A DNA stretch of 64,000 bases from Flavobacterium frigoritolerans. GTDB taxonomy: Bacteria > Bacteroidota > Bacteroidia > Flavobacteriales > Flavobacteriaceae. Below, piece after piece: positions 9,084 to 17,701 of this stretch. Below the pieces are notes generated by a model. The model was not told where the DNA came from, made no database searches, and saw only the letters and a program-made list of their open reading frames with translations. Position numbers and translations under genes: made by a program. Position 1 is the first letter of the stretch. Every line of letters begins with the position of its first letter. The stretch spans positions 1 through 64,000 of the forward strand of contig NZ_JAOZEV010000016.1 in NCBI RefSeq assembly GCF_025847275.1, read 5' to 3'.

Positions 9084-10718
9084 TTATGCCAACATAGTAA
9101 CTGGGCTTTCGATATATTGTTTCAATGTTTGTAAAAATTGAGCACCAGTTGCTCCATCAATTGTTCTGTGGTCACATGCTAATGATAACATCATTGTGTT
9201 TCCAACTACAATTTGACCGTTCTTAACTACTGGTTTCTCTACAATTGCACCTACAGAAAGGATAGCTGAGTTTGGTTGGTTTATGATAGAATTGAATTCT
9301 GTAATACCAAACATTCCAAGGTTAGATACTGTAAAAGTACTTCCTTCCATTTCTTGTGGTCCTAATTTTTTGTTTTTAGCTCTTCCGGCAAGATCTCTTA
9401 CGCTAGCGCCAATTTGAGATAAACTCATAGCATCTGTAAATTTCAATACAGGAACTACTAATCCATCTTCAACAGCTACAGCAACACCAATATTTACATG
9501 GTGGTTGATGATGATAGCATCTTCTTTCCACTGTGAATTAATTTTTGGGTGTTTTTTCAATGCCAAAGCACAAGCTTTGATTACCATATCATTAAAAGAT
9601 ACTTTTGTATCTGGAACGCTATTTATTGTTGCTCTAGATGTCATTGCGTCATCCATGCTTACTTCTATCACTAAGTTGTAGTGAGGAGCTGTAAACAATG
9701 ATTCTGCTAAACGCTTAGCAATAATTTTTCGCATTTGAGAATTTTTGATCTCTTCTGTGAAAACTTCACCAGCAGGAACAAAAACTTTTGGTGCAGCAGC
9801 AGTAACTTCAGGAGTTTTAGCAGCTGTTGCAGCTGGTTGAGCAGGAGCAGGAGTTGCAGGTGTAAAGTTTTCGATATCGCTTTTTACGATACGACCGTTT
9901 TCACCAGTTCCTTTTACTTGTGATAATTGAATTCCTTTATCTGAAGCAATTTTCTTTGCTAAAGGTGAAGCTAAAATTCTTTTTCCATCACTAACTACTT
10001 CAACAGTTTCTGCTGTTTCTTGAGTAGGAGTTGCTTTAGTCTCTTCTGTAGCTGTTGCTTTTGCAGGAGCGCCACCAGCGGTATAGTTCTCGGCAATGCC
10101 AGAAATATCTGTTCCAGCAGGTCCGATGATAGCTAATAAACTATCTACAGGTGCTGTGTTTCCTTCTTGAATACCAATGTATAGTAATGTTCCTTCATTG
10201 AAAGACTCAAATTCCATTGTTGCTTTGTCAGTTTCGATTTCAGCAAGAATATCACCTTCAGCAATTGCATCGCCAACTTTTTTAAGCCAAGTTGCAACTG
10301 TACCTTCAGTCATAGTATCACTTAATCGAGGCATAGTTACAACAACAACACCTTTTGGTAATTCTGTTGCAGCTTTTGCAGGAGCAGTTGCTTCTGTAGT
10401 TGCAGCAGGAGTAGCTTCAGCTTTTGGAGCTTCGGCAGCAGGAGCATCTCCTCCAGCGATCAATGCCGTAACATCTTCGCCTTCGTTTCCTATAATTGCT
10501 AATAATGAATCAACCGGAGCAGTTTCTCCAGCAGGTATTCCTATATATAAAAGAGTTCCTTCGTTGAAAGACTCAAATTCCATTGTTGCTTTGTCGGTTT
10601 CAATTTCAGCAAGGATATCACCTTCGCTAATTTTGTCTCCTACTTTTTTAAGCCAAGTTGCTACCGTTCCTTCCGTCATAGTATCGCTCAAACGAGGCAT
10701 TGTTACTTTTATCGCCAT
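9084..10718 (-). CDS. pdhC: Pyruvate dehydrogenase E2, dihydrolipoyl acetyltransferase
   Basis: The 544-residue protein has two lipoyl domains (about residues 1-80 and 127-207), each with EIETDKATMEFES whose lysine is lipoylated. A peripheral-subunit binding domain follows near 248-285 (ASPLAKKIASDKGI), then the catalytic acetyltransferase domain to the end with the DHRTIDGA active-site motif. Ala/Pro/Thr/Glu-rich linkers join the domains. It transfers the acetyl group to CoA in the pyruvate dehydrogenase complex. The lipoyl domains are nearly identical in protein and DNA, which points to a recent or homogenised duplication. It starts 3 bp after pdhA ends. E1-beta and E3 are not in this window. 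Confidence 0.97.
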   Translation of the reverse strand: MAIKVTMPRLSDTMTEGTVATWLKKVGDKISEGDILAEIETDKATMEFESFNEGTLLYIGIPAGETAPVDSLLAIIGNEGEDVTALIAGGDAPAAEAPKAEATPAATTEATAPAKAATELPKGVVVVTMPRLSDTMTEGTVATWLKKVGDAIAEGDILAEIETDKATMEFESFNEGTLLYIGIQEGNTAPVDSLLAIIGPAGTDISGIAENYTAGGAPAKATATEETKATPTQETAETVEVVSDGKRILASPLAKKIASDKGIQLSQVKGTGENGRIVKSDIENFTPATPAPAQPAATAAKTPEVTAAAPKVFVPAGEVFTEEIKNSQMRKIIAKRLAESLFTAPHYNLVIEVSMDDAMTSRATINSVPDTKVSFNDMVIKACALALKKHPKINSQWKEDAIIINHHVNIGVAVAVEDGLVVPVLKFTDAMSLSQIGASVRDLAGRAKNKKLGPQEMEGSTFTVSNLGMFGITEFNSIINQPNSAILSVGAIVEKPVVKNGQIVVGNTMMLSLACDHRTIDGATGAQFLQTLKQYIESPVTMLA

Positions 10719-10721
10719 GAT

Positions 10722-11720
10722 TTATAGTTTATGAGGTGTAAATGGATAGTCTTCTTGTGCGTATACTACATCGTAAAGTTGTTGTAAATCAGGATATGGA
10801 GATTCTTCAGCAAATTTCACACATTCTTCAACTAAATCTTTTACTCTTTGGTCGATTTCTTCAATTTCTTCTTCAGTAGCAAATTTTTGATCTTTTATTA
10901 CATCAAGTACTTGTGTAATTGGGTCAATTTTTTTGTATTCTTCTACTTCTTCTTTTGAACGATATAATTGTGCATCAGACATTGAGTGTCCTCTGTAACG
11001 GTATGTTTTCATTTCTAAGAATGTTGGACCATCACCACGACGTGCTCTTTCAACTGCTTCGTACATAGCTTCAGCAACTTTCACTGGATTCATTCCGTCA
11101 ACTGGTCCACAAGGCATTTCGTATCCTAAACCAAGTTTCCAGATATCAGTATGGTTTGCAGTTCTTTCAACAGAAGTTCCCATTGCATATCCATTGTTTT
11201 CAACAATAAATACAACTGGAAGTTTCCATAACATAGCCATATTAAAAGCTTCATGTAAAGAACCTTGTCTTGCTGCACCATCACCAAAATAAGTCATAGT
11301 TACACCACCTGTTTCAAAATATTTATCTGCAAAAGCTAAACCAGCTCCTACAGGAATTTGTCCACCTACAATTCCGTGACCTCCGTAAAAACGGTGTTCT
11401 TTTGAGAAAATGTGCATAGAACCACCCATTCCTTTAGATGTTCCTGTTGCTTTTCCTAAAAGTTCAGCCATTACACGTCTTGGGTCAACACCCATACCAA
11501 TTGGTTGTACGTGATTTCTGTAAGCAGTTATCATTTTATCTTTTGTCAAATCCATGACATGCAATGCACCAGCTAGTACAGCTTCTTGACCATTATATAG
11601 GTGAAGAAATCCTCTTACTTTCTGTTGGATGTACAATGCTGCTAGTTTGTCTTCAAACTTTCTCCAAAGTAGCATGTCTTCATACCACTTTAAATATACC
11701 TCTTTTGTAACTTCTTTCAT
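10722..11720 (-). CDS. pdhA: Pyruvate dehydrogenase E1 component, alpha subunit
   Basis: The 332-residue protein carries the thiamin-diphosphate motif running from GDGAARQGSLHEAF to VENNGYAMGTS, and the phosphorylation-loop-like TYRYRGHSMSDAQLYRS, both diagnostic of E1-alpha. With an E1-beta encoded elsewhere it decarboxylates pyruvate and loads acetyl onto the lipoyl arms of the E2 encoded next to it. It heads the pdhA-pdhC operon; a TAnnTTTG box lies at 11819-11826. Its cofactor TPP is the product of the thiamin operon at 51.6-58.6 kb. Confidence 0.97.
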   Translation of the reverse strand: MKEVTKEVYLKWYEDMLLWRKFEDKLAALYIQQKVRGFLHLYNGQEAVLAGALHVMDLTKDKMITAYRNHVQPIGMGVDPRRVMAELLGKATGTSKGMGGSMHIFSKEHRFYGGHGIVGGQIPVGAGLAFADKYFETGGVTMTYFGDGAARQGSLHEAFNMAMLWKLPVVFIVENNGYAMGTSVERTANHTDIWKLGLGYEMPCGPVDGMNPVKVAEAMYEAVERARRGDGPTFLEMKTYRYRGHSMSDAQLYRSKEEVEEYKKIDPITQVLDVIKDQKFATEEEIEEIDQRVKDLVEECVKFAEESPYPDLQQLYDVVYAQEDYPFTPHKL

Positions 11721-11818
11721 CTGAATTCTTTCTTTTGCTAAAGTGTTTCTGTTATCAATTGTTGCCTATAACGCAAAATAGTTTCCTCCCACAAATTTGC
11801 GCCCGATGGGTCGGGATG

Positions 11819-11826
11819 CAAAAATA
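11819..11826 (-). promoter_or_regulatory. -7 promoter box upstream of pdhA
   Basis: The minus strand reads TATTTTTG, matching TAnnTTTG. The predicted leader of about 90 nt begins with a short hairpin (TCCCGACCCATCGGGC, 11801-11818 region). Confidence 0.45.
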
Positions 11827-11875
11827 AGACATTCCTACTTAGAACTAAAATTTAAACGCTAATTTTTGGTTTTTT

Positions 11876-12358
11876 TTACAAGAACTTTTTATCAAACATA
11901 AAAGGAAGTAAATTTTTTAGGGATGCCGATTGATAAATGGCACCTATTTCGCCCATGAAATAAATTTCGATAGGGGTCTCTTGTTTTATTTCATATTCTG
12001 CAATTGATTGTCTACAAGATCCACATGGTGGGATAGGAGCTGTTGTCTGATTAGTGTCTGAAGCTGCTGAAATTGCAATTTTTAAAATTTTGGCTTCAGG
12101 GTAAATGGCTCCTGCGTGAAAAATAGCTACTCGTTCTGCACAAAGTCCTGATGGATAAGCTGCATTTTCTTGATTTGAGCCTAAAACAATTTTACCATTA
12201 TCCAAAAGTAATGCTGCGCCAACTCTAAATTGAGAATATGGGGCATAGGCTTTTTTACGAATAGCGATTGCTTCGTTCATTAAGTCTTGGATGTCTTTTG
12301 AAAGTTCTTCGATAGATTCAAAAACTGAAAATTGTGTTGTAATAGATATTTCTTTCAT
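11876..12358 (-). CDS. cdd: Cytidine deaminase
   Basis: The 160-residue protein has the zinc and catalytic motifs of homotetrameric cytidine deaminase: NAAYPSGLCAERVA, in which Cys and Glu act, and PPCGSCRQ, whose two Cys bind zinc. YAPYSQFRVGAALL near residue 40 is the substrate-binding segment. It converts cytidine and deoxycytidine to uridine forms in pyrimidine salvage. It sits between pdhA and porV on the same strand, separated from porV by a terminator. Confidence 0.95.
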   Translation of the reverse strand: MKEISITTQFSVFESIEELSKDIQDLMNEAIAIRKKAYAPYSQFRVGAALLLDNGKIVLGSNQENAAYPSGLCAERVAIFHAGAIYPEAKILKIAISAASDTNQTTAPIPPCGSCRQSIAEYEIKQETPIEIYFMGEIGAIYQSASLKNLLPFMFDKKFL

Positions 12359-12377
12359 TATGTATTTAGGAAAAAAA

Positions 12378-12409
12378 ATCCAAATTTCATAGTATTGAAA
12401 TTTGGATTG
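12378..12409 (-). terminator. Terminator of porU-porV
   Basis: A 13-bp perfect stem (AATCCAAATTTCA / TGAAATTTGGATT) with a 6-base loop lies 23 bp past the porV stop and is followed by eight U on the minus strand. Confidence 0.9.
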
Positions 12410-12431
12410 TTATAATTGTAATTCTTTTGTA

Positions 12432-13601
12432 TTAATATATTTCGTATTTGTCCCCAAAGTTAAACGTTAGAGAGAAACGAAGTGTGTTTTCTAATGGATT
12501 TTTTACGTTTGAAGTAGAGAATAGGTATGAAACATCTACTTTAACAACATTGTATTTGAAACCTGCACCTAAAGAGAAGAATTTTCTAGCTCCTTTTTCT
12601 GGGCTTTCATGAAAGTATCCCATTCGGAATGCAAATGAGTCTTGATACATATATTCTGCACCAATACTGTAGGTGATTTCTTTTAATTCTTCGCTAAAGC
12701 CACCTGGAGCATCACCAAAAGATTTGAAAATTCCCGATGCCCAGCCTATTGATCGGTAATCTTCTCTATTTTGATTTCTTTCATCTGCGGTAACTGTACC
12801 GTCACCATTTAAATCTGGGTCTTGTGGTGTTGGTACCAATAATTTGCTAAATTCTACACCTAAACCAATTTTGTTGTATTCATCTAGGATAAAATCAAAT
12901 CCTCCACCTACTTTTAAATTAGCTGGTAAGAAATTAGCATTGATTTCGTCATTGTCGTATTTTATTTTTGGACCTATGTTTTGAATGTTAAAACCACCTC
13001 TCCATCTTCCGTTAAAATCGCTATATGCAATTTCTTCTGATTGATAGAAACCGGCAACGTCTACCGCAAAAGAACTTGCTGGAGATGCATCTATATTTTC
13101 GGATGCAATTTTAAGATTGGAACGAATATATCTTCCCGCTACTGCCATCGAAAATTTTTCACTTAGCTTCAAGGAATAAGATCCATCAAGAGCAAATTCA
13201 TTTGGAGATACAATTCTTTCTTGTTCTAGTGGATTATCTGTTTCTCGTAATGCAATATCACCAAAACCAAAATAACGAAAACTCGCTGCAAAGGCATTAC
13301 GATCGTTTATTTTGTTGAAATAGGTGATTTGTCCTAATGAAACATCATTTACTAAATCAGTAAGATAGGGGGTGTAACTAACTGAAAATCCTTGTTTGTC
13401 TTCTGAGAAGACATATTTTGCGGGATTCCATTGTTGAGAAAAAGCGTCTACAGATGTGGCGACTCCTTGGTCGGCCATACCTGCTGCTCTGGCGTCGGCA
13501 GCTACTAGTAAAAAGGGTACTGCGGTTGTGATTGTTCTTTCTTGTGCCTTTGCTAGGGTAGCTATGAAAAGGCAGATTAAAATGAGGGTAGTTTTTTTCA
13601 T
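12432..13601 (-). CDS. porV: Type IX secretion outer-membrane protein PorV
   Basis: The 389-residue protein starts with a signal peptide (MKKTTLILICLFIATLAKAQ) and continues as a beta barrel of the FadL-related PorV/LptO type. The diagnostic start AVPFLLVAADARAAGMADQGVATS is conserved across PorV proteins (shown here in two halves: AVPFLLVAADARAAG and MADQGVATS). In the type IX system PorV receives cargo from the translocon and hands it to PorU for removal of the C-terminal signal. It is 35 bp downstream of porU on the same strand, as in F. johnsoniae. It ends in an aromatic-rich strand. Confidence 0.95.
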   Translation of the reverse strand: MKKTTLILICLFIATLAKAQERTITTAVPFLLVAADARAAGMADQGVATSVDAFSQQWNPAKYVFSEDKQGFSVSYTPYLTDLVNDVSLGQITYFNKINDRNAFAASFRYFGFGDIALRETDNPLEQERIVSPNEFALDGSYSLKLSEKFSMAVAGRYIRSNLKIASENIDASPASSFAVDVAGFYQSEEIAYSDFNGRWRGGFNIQNIGPKIKYDNDEINANFLPANLKVGGGFDFILDEYNKIGLGVEFSKLLVPTPQDPDLNGDGTVTADERNQNREDYRSIGWASGIFKSFGDAPGGFSEELKEITYSIGAEYMYQDSFAFRMGYFHESPEKGARKFFSLGAGFKYNVVKVDVSYLFSTSNVKNPLENTLRFSLTFNFGDKYEIY

Positions 13602-13636
13602 CTAGGTTTTTAATAGTAAACAAATATAATATTTAA

Positions 13637-16600
13637 TTAAAGTATGACAAGTTTTTCAATTTTTTCTGCTTTTTTATTTGTTGTGTTCGATTTGACGGTT
13701 AATTTATAAATATAAACTCCTTTACCAATTCGATCTCCAAAATCGTCTCTTCCGTTCCAAGTTATGTCCCGAGATAAAAAACCTTCGGTAGTAATAATTT
13801 GATTTTTAGTCCAAACAACTTTTCCAGTAATTGTCATTACTTGTATTTGAACTTCTAAGGGTTCATAAGGTCTGTTGTGTGAAAACCAAAATTCAGTATA
13901 GGTTGTGAACGGATTTGGGTAATTTAAAACATGCGTTAATGTAATTGTATCATCTCCTGATACTATAAATTGAATTTCGGCAGTTACGGGGTTGTTGTAA
14001 ACATCCCAGGCTGTAACCGAAACTGTGTGCAAGCCTACTGCTAAATTACGAAATGGGAAACGTAATGTTCCATGCGTGTAATCATCTAACTTGGTTTGGT
14101 AGTAATCGTTTAATATATAAGGATTACTTACGTCCCCGTCTAAAATTGCAACTATGTCATGTCCAATTCCGCTTGCAGTATTTATCCCGTTTTCATCTTC
14201 AAGATTTGCAAGTAAAAAAGGAGATTCATTTGTAACCCCTCCTGATACAAATGTTTCATCATTCATATATAACTGCACTTTTGGACTATTATTGTCTTGA
14301 GGTGCATTTTCATTTATACCGCCTATTTTTATTGTAGTATCATAGCCTGTTTGGTTCTCAAGAAGCTGTTGTTTTTTTGCGTAGAAGCTAATTTTTCCAT
14401 TGCCTAACGGAATTCGGATGTCTCTTGGAACTACAAAACTAAATTCGAATAATCCATTGGTGATTGAAGCGCTTCCTCTAAAAATAGTCTCTCCCAGAGT
14501 ATTGAACTGCATTGGTGGGCTAAATCCGTTGTTGTTAAGTGTAGAAGCTGTAATTATTTTGTCGAATATTGCGGTTGTTAATTCTCCATTGTAGTTTGTT
14601 AGTAAATTATTGTTTTCATCTGTTATCTCTCCTGATAATTTGATTTTTGCTAGTGATTTAAAGTCGTCAATTGGTTGAGAAATAACAACATCGTTTACTT
14701 TTGTTAGTTTTATTTTTGGCTTTGGGATTGCTAGCATTAAGGCTGGATCACCAATATATACAATGACATTGCTAGAAGAGCTAGGATTGCTGTTTTTGGA
14801 TATTCGCAATGATTCTGAAATTGTAGTGTATTGATTGGAACCATATGATAATAAGTTTTTGGATAAGATATCATTAAAATTTTCTGCGCTAAATTGCCCG
14901 ATAGATCTTGTGGTTGTAAGCATGGCTATGGCACCTCCTTTTGGGTTCCAGAAAGTATATTCGCCAGCAGTTGGTCTTGTTGGGTCGTCAAATCTTGAGA
15001 ATTCGCACGTAATGGTTATAAATAAAGGATATTTATATTGATTGTTTAGATTTTGTCCATCTGATTTTCCCCAAATTCGTTCACCTGCTAAGCCGTCTTC
15101 ACCACCATGACCTAAGTAGTTAAAGACTAGAGCTCCTTTTTCGAAAGCATCAAATAGGTCTGTTCTTGCCTTAGGGTATCTTGCTCCTCCTGCTGAAGCT
15201 TCTTCTACATAAGAGTCTAAAAATATTTTGTCTACATTAAAGAAAGGTTTTTCAGTAGTGATAATATCAGCTAATTTGTTTTGTCGACTTTGTAGAGTAG
15301 CATCAGAAGCTTTGTCGGAGTCGTCGGCTATTAATACAAAATTATTTTTCCAATTCCCATATGATTTTATATCATGGTATTCGAGTACTTTATTAACCAT
15401 TTCGCTTGCTTGTTTGGTGTCGTTAGCAAGCATTCTTCCTACAGCTATATCTATTCCTCCAAAGAAAGAAATTATATTTCCTTCGTTATTATCCATTAGT
15501 CCATAAAAGTCATCAGATGCAAATGAAGCTTCTCCTGAACTGTTGCTTCTTAATGAATGATATATAGGTACAATATTTCCGTTATTGGTGATTCTATTTT
15601 TATAATCGAAAGAAGCATCTCCAAAAAGATTGACATACTTAATTCTTTTTTCTGGAGTAGATGCATTATCGTAGACGTATTTGATACAATTTCGAATAGC
15701 TGCTATATCTTGTTTTCCAGATGAGAATTCTTGGTATATAGATTCTGTTGTGATTACTTTTACGTTTAAATTAGAATAAGATCTGTGAAAATTGGCTAGT
15801 TTTTCGGCTTGATTCAATAAAAAAGAAGGTGTGATGATGATATAGTCAACATCTTGAAAAGTACCCTGATTGTTCTTTAGAATTGTTCCTTTTAAGTTTT
15901 GATTAGGGATTTTGGTTTTGTTCTCTTTAAGTGGAGTGTAGTAATCAGAAGGGTCGAGAGCTACATATTTTCTTACTTCACCTAATTGTGCTTTAAAGTT
16001 GATTGTGCTTTGACTTGAATTTTCAATAGTACTTACGTTATATATGTCTGTAACATCCCAAATTTGGGTAATTCCAGCGGTGTTTGTTAAATTGTAATTT
16101 ACTATTCCGATACTTGAATCTGCTAGATCATATTGAAAAGGAAATTGTTTTCCATAGCCTTGTAGTTTTCTTTTTGCAATTAGGTTGATTCGATCTAAAT
16201 AACCCTTCGAACCTGGAACGCCTCCGTTGTTGTAGGAGAGTTTTATTTTTATGCTTTCTGTTCCAGTAAATGTTTTGTTTGAGGGCAAAGAGTCGGTGTA
16301 GAACTTAATCTCAGAATTTGGGGTTATTGAACTGAAATTAATGTTTCCTATGTCTTGTCCGTTTGCAGTAACTTTAAAAGTTGTATTCGTAAAGGAAGCA
16401 GATGCTGTTTTAACTTGTATTTTGACAGGGATTGAAGTGTCAATATTTGGGAAGCTAAAATCAAATTCTTGTTCGTTGTTAATGTCAAATGCTTCACCGT
16501 ACCATTCTCGGCCTAAATGTATAATGTTTGTAAGGTCTTTTTCGTGATATTGATAGCTGTCAAATGTTGAGATATTTATGGTGCTGCTTCCTGTTGGGGA

Positions 16601-17479
16601 TTGCATTTGCGAGATTCTTTTTCCGTCTCCTCCTTGAGCTGTTATATAGTAATATGATTTGTTGTCGTATAAATTGTTATTGGTTCTACTTTCGTTGCTC
16701 CAGGTGTCAACACCTTCTGCGTAAAATAAAATATAATCATCATTGTCAAAACTTCCGTCATTCTCGCCAATAATTTGAATAGCATTTTCTGTTAAGTCAT
16801 TTGGGTAAAAGACTGCATTGGATAAAGGAAGCATTCTTCCTCCATTACCGTATATTTTTATCTTTTTGGGGTTGGTTTTCGTTAAGTCTGAGTTTAGGCT
16901 TTGTAAAAAGCTTTTGGATATTTTGTACACACCTGATTTTTCGATATAAAATCGGTACCAATCTCCTGATGATAATACAGAATTGGAGATGTTTGCACTT
17001 TTTCTAGTTAATGATGTTCTTGAAGAAGTGCTGCTTTGAGAATTAGTTATTATATTATAGGTAAAGGATTTTACTCTTTTGTATCCATTTCCATCATTAA
17101 TTATTGGAGATAAAGTTAATAAAGCTTGATTTATTCCTCTTGCAGATGAAATTATTATCGATTCATTTGTGGTTTTTGGTATGTTTTTTAATGTTAAATC
17201 TCCAAGTTGATTTTCTGAAATTGTTTCGTAGACTATATTGGATAATTGGACGTTGCTATTTTCAGAATAATTAGATTGTGTAAGGTTTAAAGTATATAAA
17301 ATTGACTTTGTGTCGGCATTTAAATGGTAGTTATTGCCCGAAAATAAAGGAGCATTTACTTTAAAGTCGCCAAAATACATGTCTTTTTTGTCAAGCCAAT
17401 TTAAAATGATATCGTCTTTTGTTTGTGCAAAAGAGTTGATATATAATAAGATAAAAAAAAATAGTAGTGTCTTTTTCAT
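13637..17479 (-). CDS. porU: Type IX secretion signal peptidase PorU
   Basis: I start the gene at 17479, where a typical signal peptide begins (MKKTLLFFFILLYINSFAQ); an in-frame extension upstream to 17599 has no signal-peptide logic. The product is about 1280 residues. The gingipain-like C25 peptidase domain carries the catalytic His in NYLGHGGEDG (near residue 790) and Cys in ITITCEFSRF (near 824). The end is a type IX C-terminal domain with NYPNPF and GKGVYIYKLTV. PorU cleaves the C-terminal signal of secreted cargo and joins it to lipopolysaccharide or peptide acceptors at the cell surface. It is divergent from gldJ and followed by porV. Confidence 0.95.
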   Translation of the reverse strand: MKKTLLFFFILLYINSFAQTKDDIILNWLDKKDMYFGDFKVNAPLFSGNNYHLNADTKSILYTLNLTQSNYSENSNVQLSNIVYETISENQLGDLTLKNIPKTTNESIIISSARGINQALLTLSPIINDGNGYKRVKSFTYNIITNSQSSTSSRTSLTRKSANISNSVLSSGDWYRFYIEKSGVYKISKSFLQSLNSDLTKTNPKKIKIYGNGGRMLPLSNAVFYPNDLTENAIQIIGENDGSFDNDDYILFYAEGVDTWSNESRTNNNLYDNKSYYYITAQGGDGKRISQMQSPTGSSTINISTFDSYQYHEKDLTNIIHLGREWYGEAFDINNEQEFDFSFPNIDTSIPVKIQVKTASASFTNTTFKVTANGQDIGNINFSSITPNSEIKFYTDSLPSNKTFTGTESIKIKLSYNNGGVPGSKGYLDRINLIAKRKLQGYGKQFPFQYDLADSSIGIVNYNLTNTAGITQIWDVTDIYNVSTIENSSQSTINFKAQLGEVRKYVALDPSDYYTPLKENKTKIPNQNLKGTILKNNQGTFQDVDYIIITPSFLLNQAEKLANFHRSYSNLNVKVITTESIYQEFSSGKQDIAAIRNCIKYVYDNASTPEKRIKYVNLFGDASFDYKNRITNNGNIVPIYHSLRSNSSGEASFASDDFYGLMDNNEGNIISFFGGIDIAVGRMLANDTKQASEMVNKVLEYHDIKSYGNWKNNFVLIADDSDKASDATLQSRQNKLADIITTEKPFFNVDKIFLDSYVEEASAGGARYPKARTDLFDAFEKGALVFNYLGHGGEDGLAGERIWGKSDGQNLNNQYKYPLFITITCEFSRFDDPTRPTAGEYTFWNPKGGAIAMLTTTRSIGQFSAENFNDILSKNLLSYGSNQYTTISESLRISKNSNPSSSSNVIVYIGDPALMLAIPKPKIKLTKVNDVVISQPIDDFKSLAKIKLSGEITDENNNLLTNYNGELTTAIFDKIITASTLNNNGFSPPMQFNTLGETIFRGSASITNGLFEFSFVVPRDIRIPLGNGKISFYAKKQQLLENQTGYDTTIKIGGINENAPQDNNSPKVQLYMNDETFVSGGVTNESPFLLANLEDENGINTASGIGHDIVAILDGDVSNPYILNDYYQTKLDDYTHGTLRFPFRNLAVGLHTVSVTAWDVYNNPVTAEIQFIVSGDDTITLTHVLNYPNPFTTYTEFWFSHNRPYEPLEVQIQVMTITGKVVWTKNQIITTEGFLSRDITWNGRDDFGDRIGKGVYIYKLTVKSNTTNKKAEKIEKLVIL

Positions 17480-17701
17480 TGTATGTTTTAACGAAAATGT
17501 CATTGTTATATTATGGCAAGTAAAAATATAGTATTTAGTGTTATAGTAAATAATAAAAAGTATATTTTTGCGTTCGAGTAATGTGAGATGATTTGACAAA
17601 AATCAGGTACATGAAATATTTATAATTGTTTTTATAATTGATGTTGCAAATTAATTTTAATTATTATATTGCAGCACCTAAATTATTACCTACTAAAGAG
17701 T

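Noticed and set aside
10177..10734. 185-codon open frame on the plus strand opposite pdhC
   Set aside because: It is antisense to the two lipoyl domains and repeats with them; its Ser/Ala-rich text is the complement of a real conserved gene.
17480..17599. 40-codon N-terminal extension of PorU
   Set aside because: The extension would bury the signal peptide; the start at 17479 gives a typical one and leaves room for the divergent promoters.
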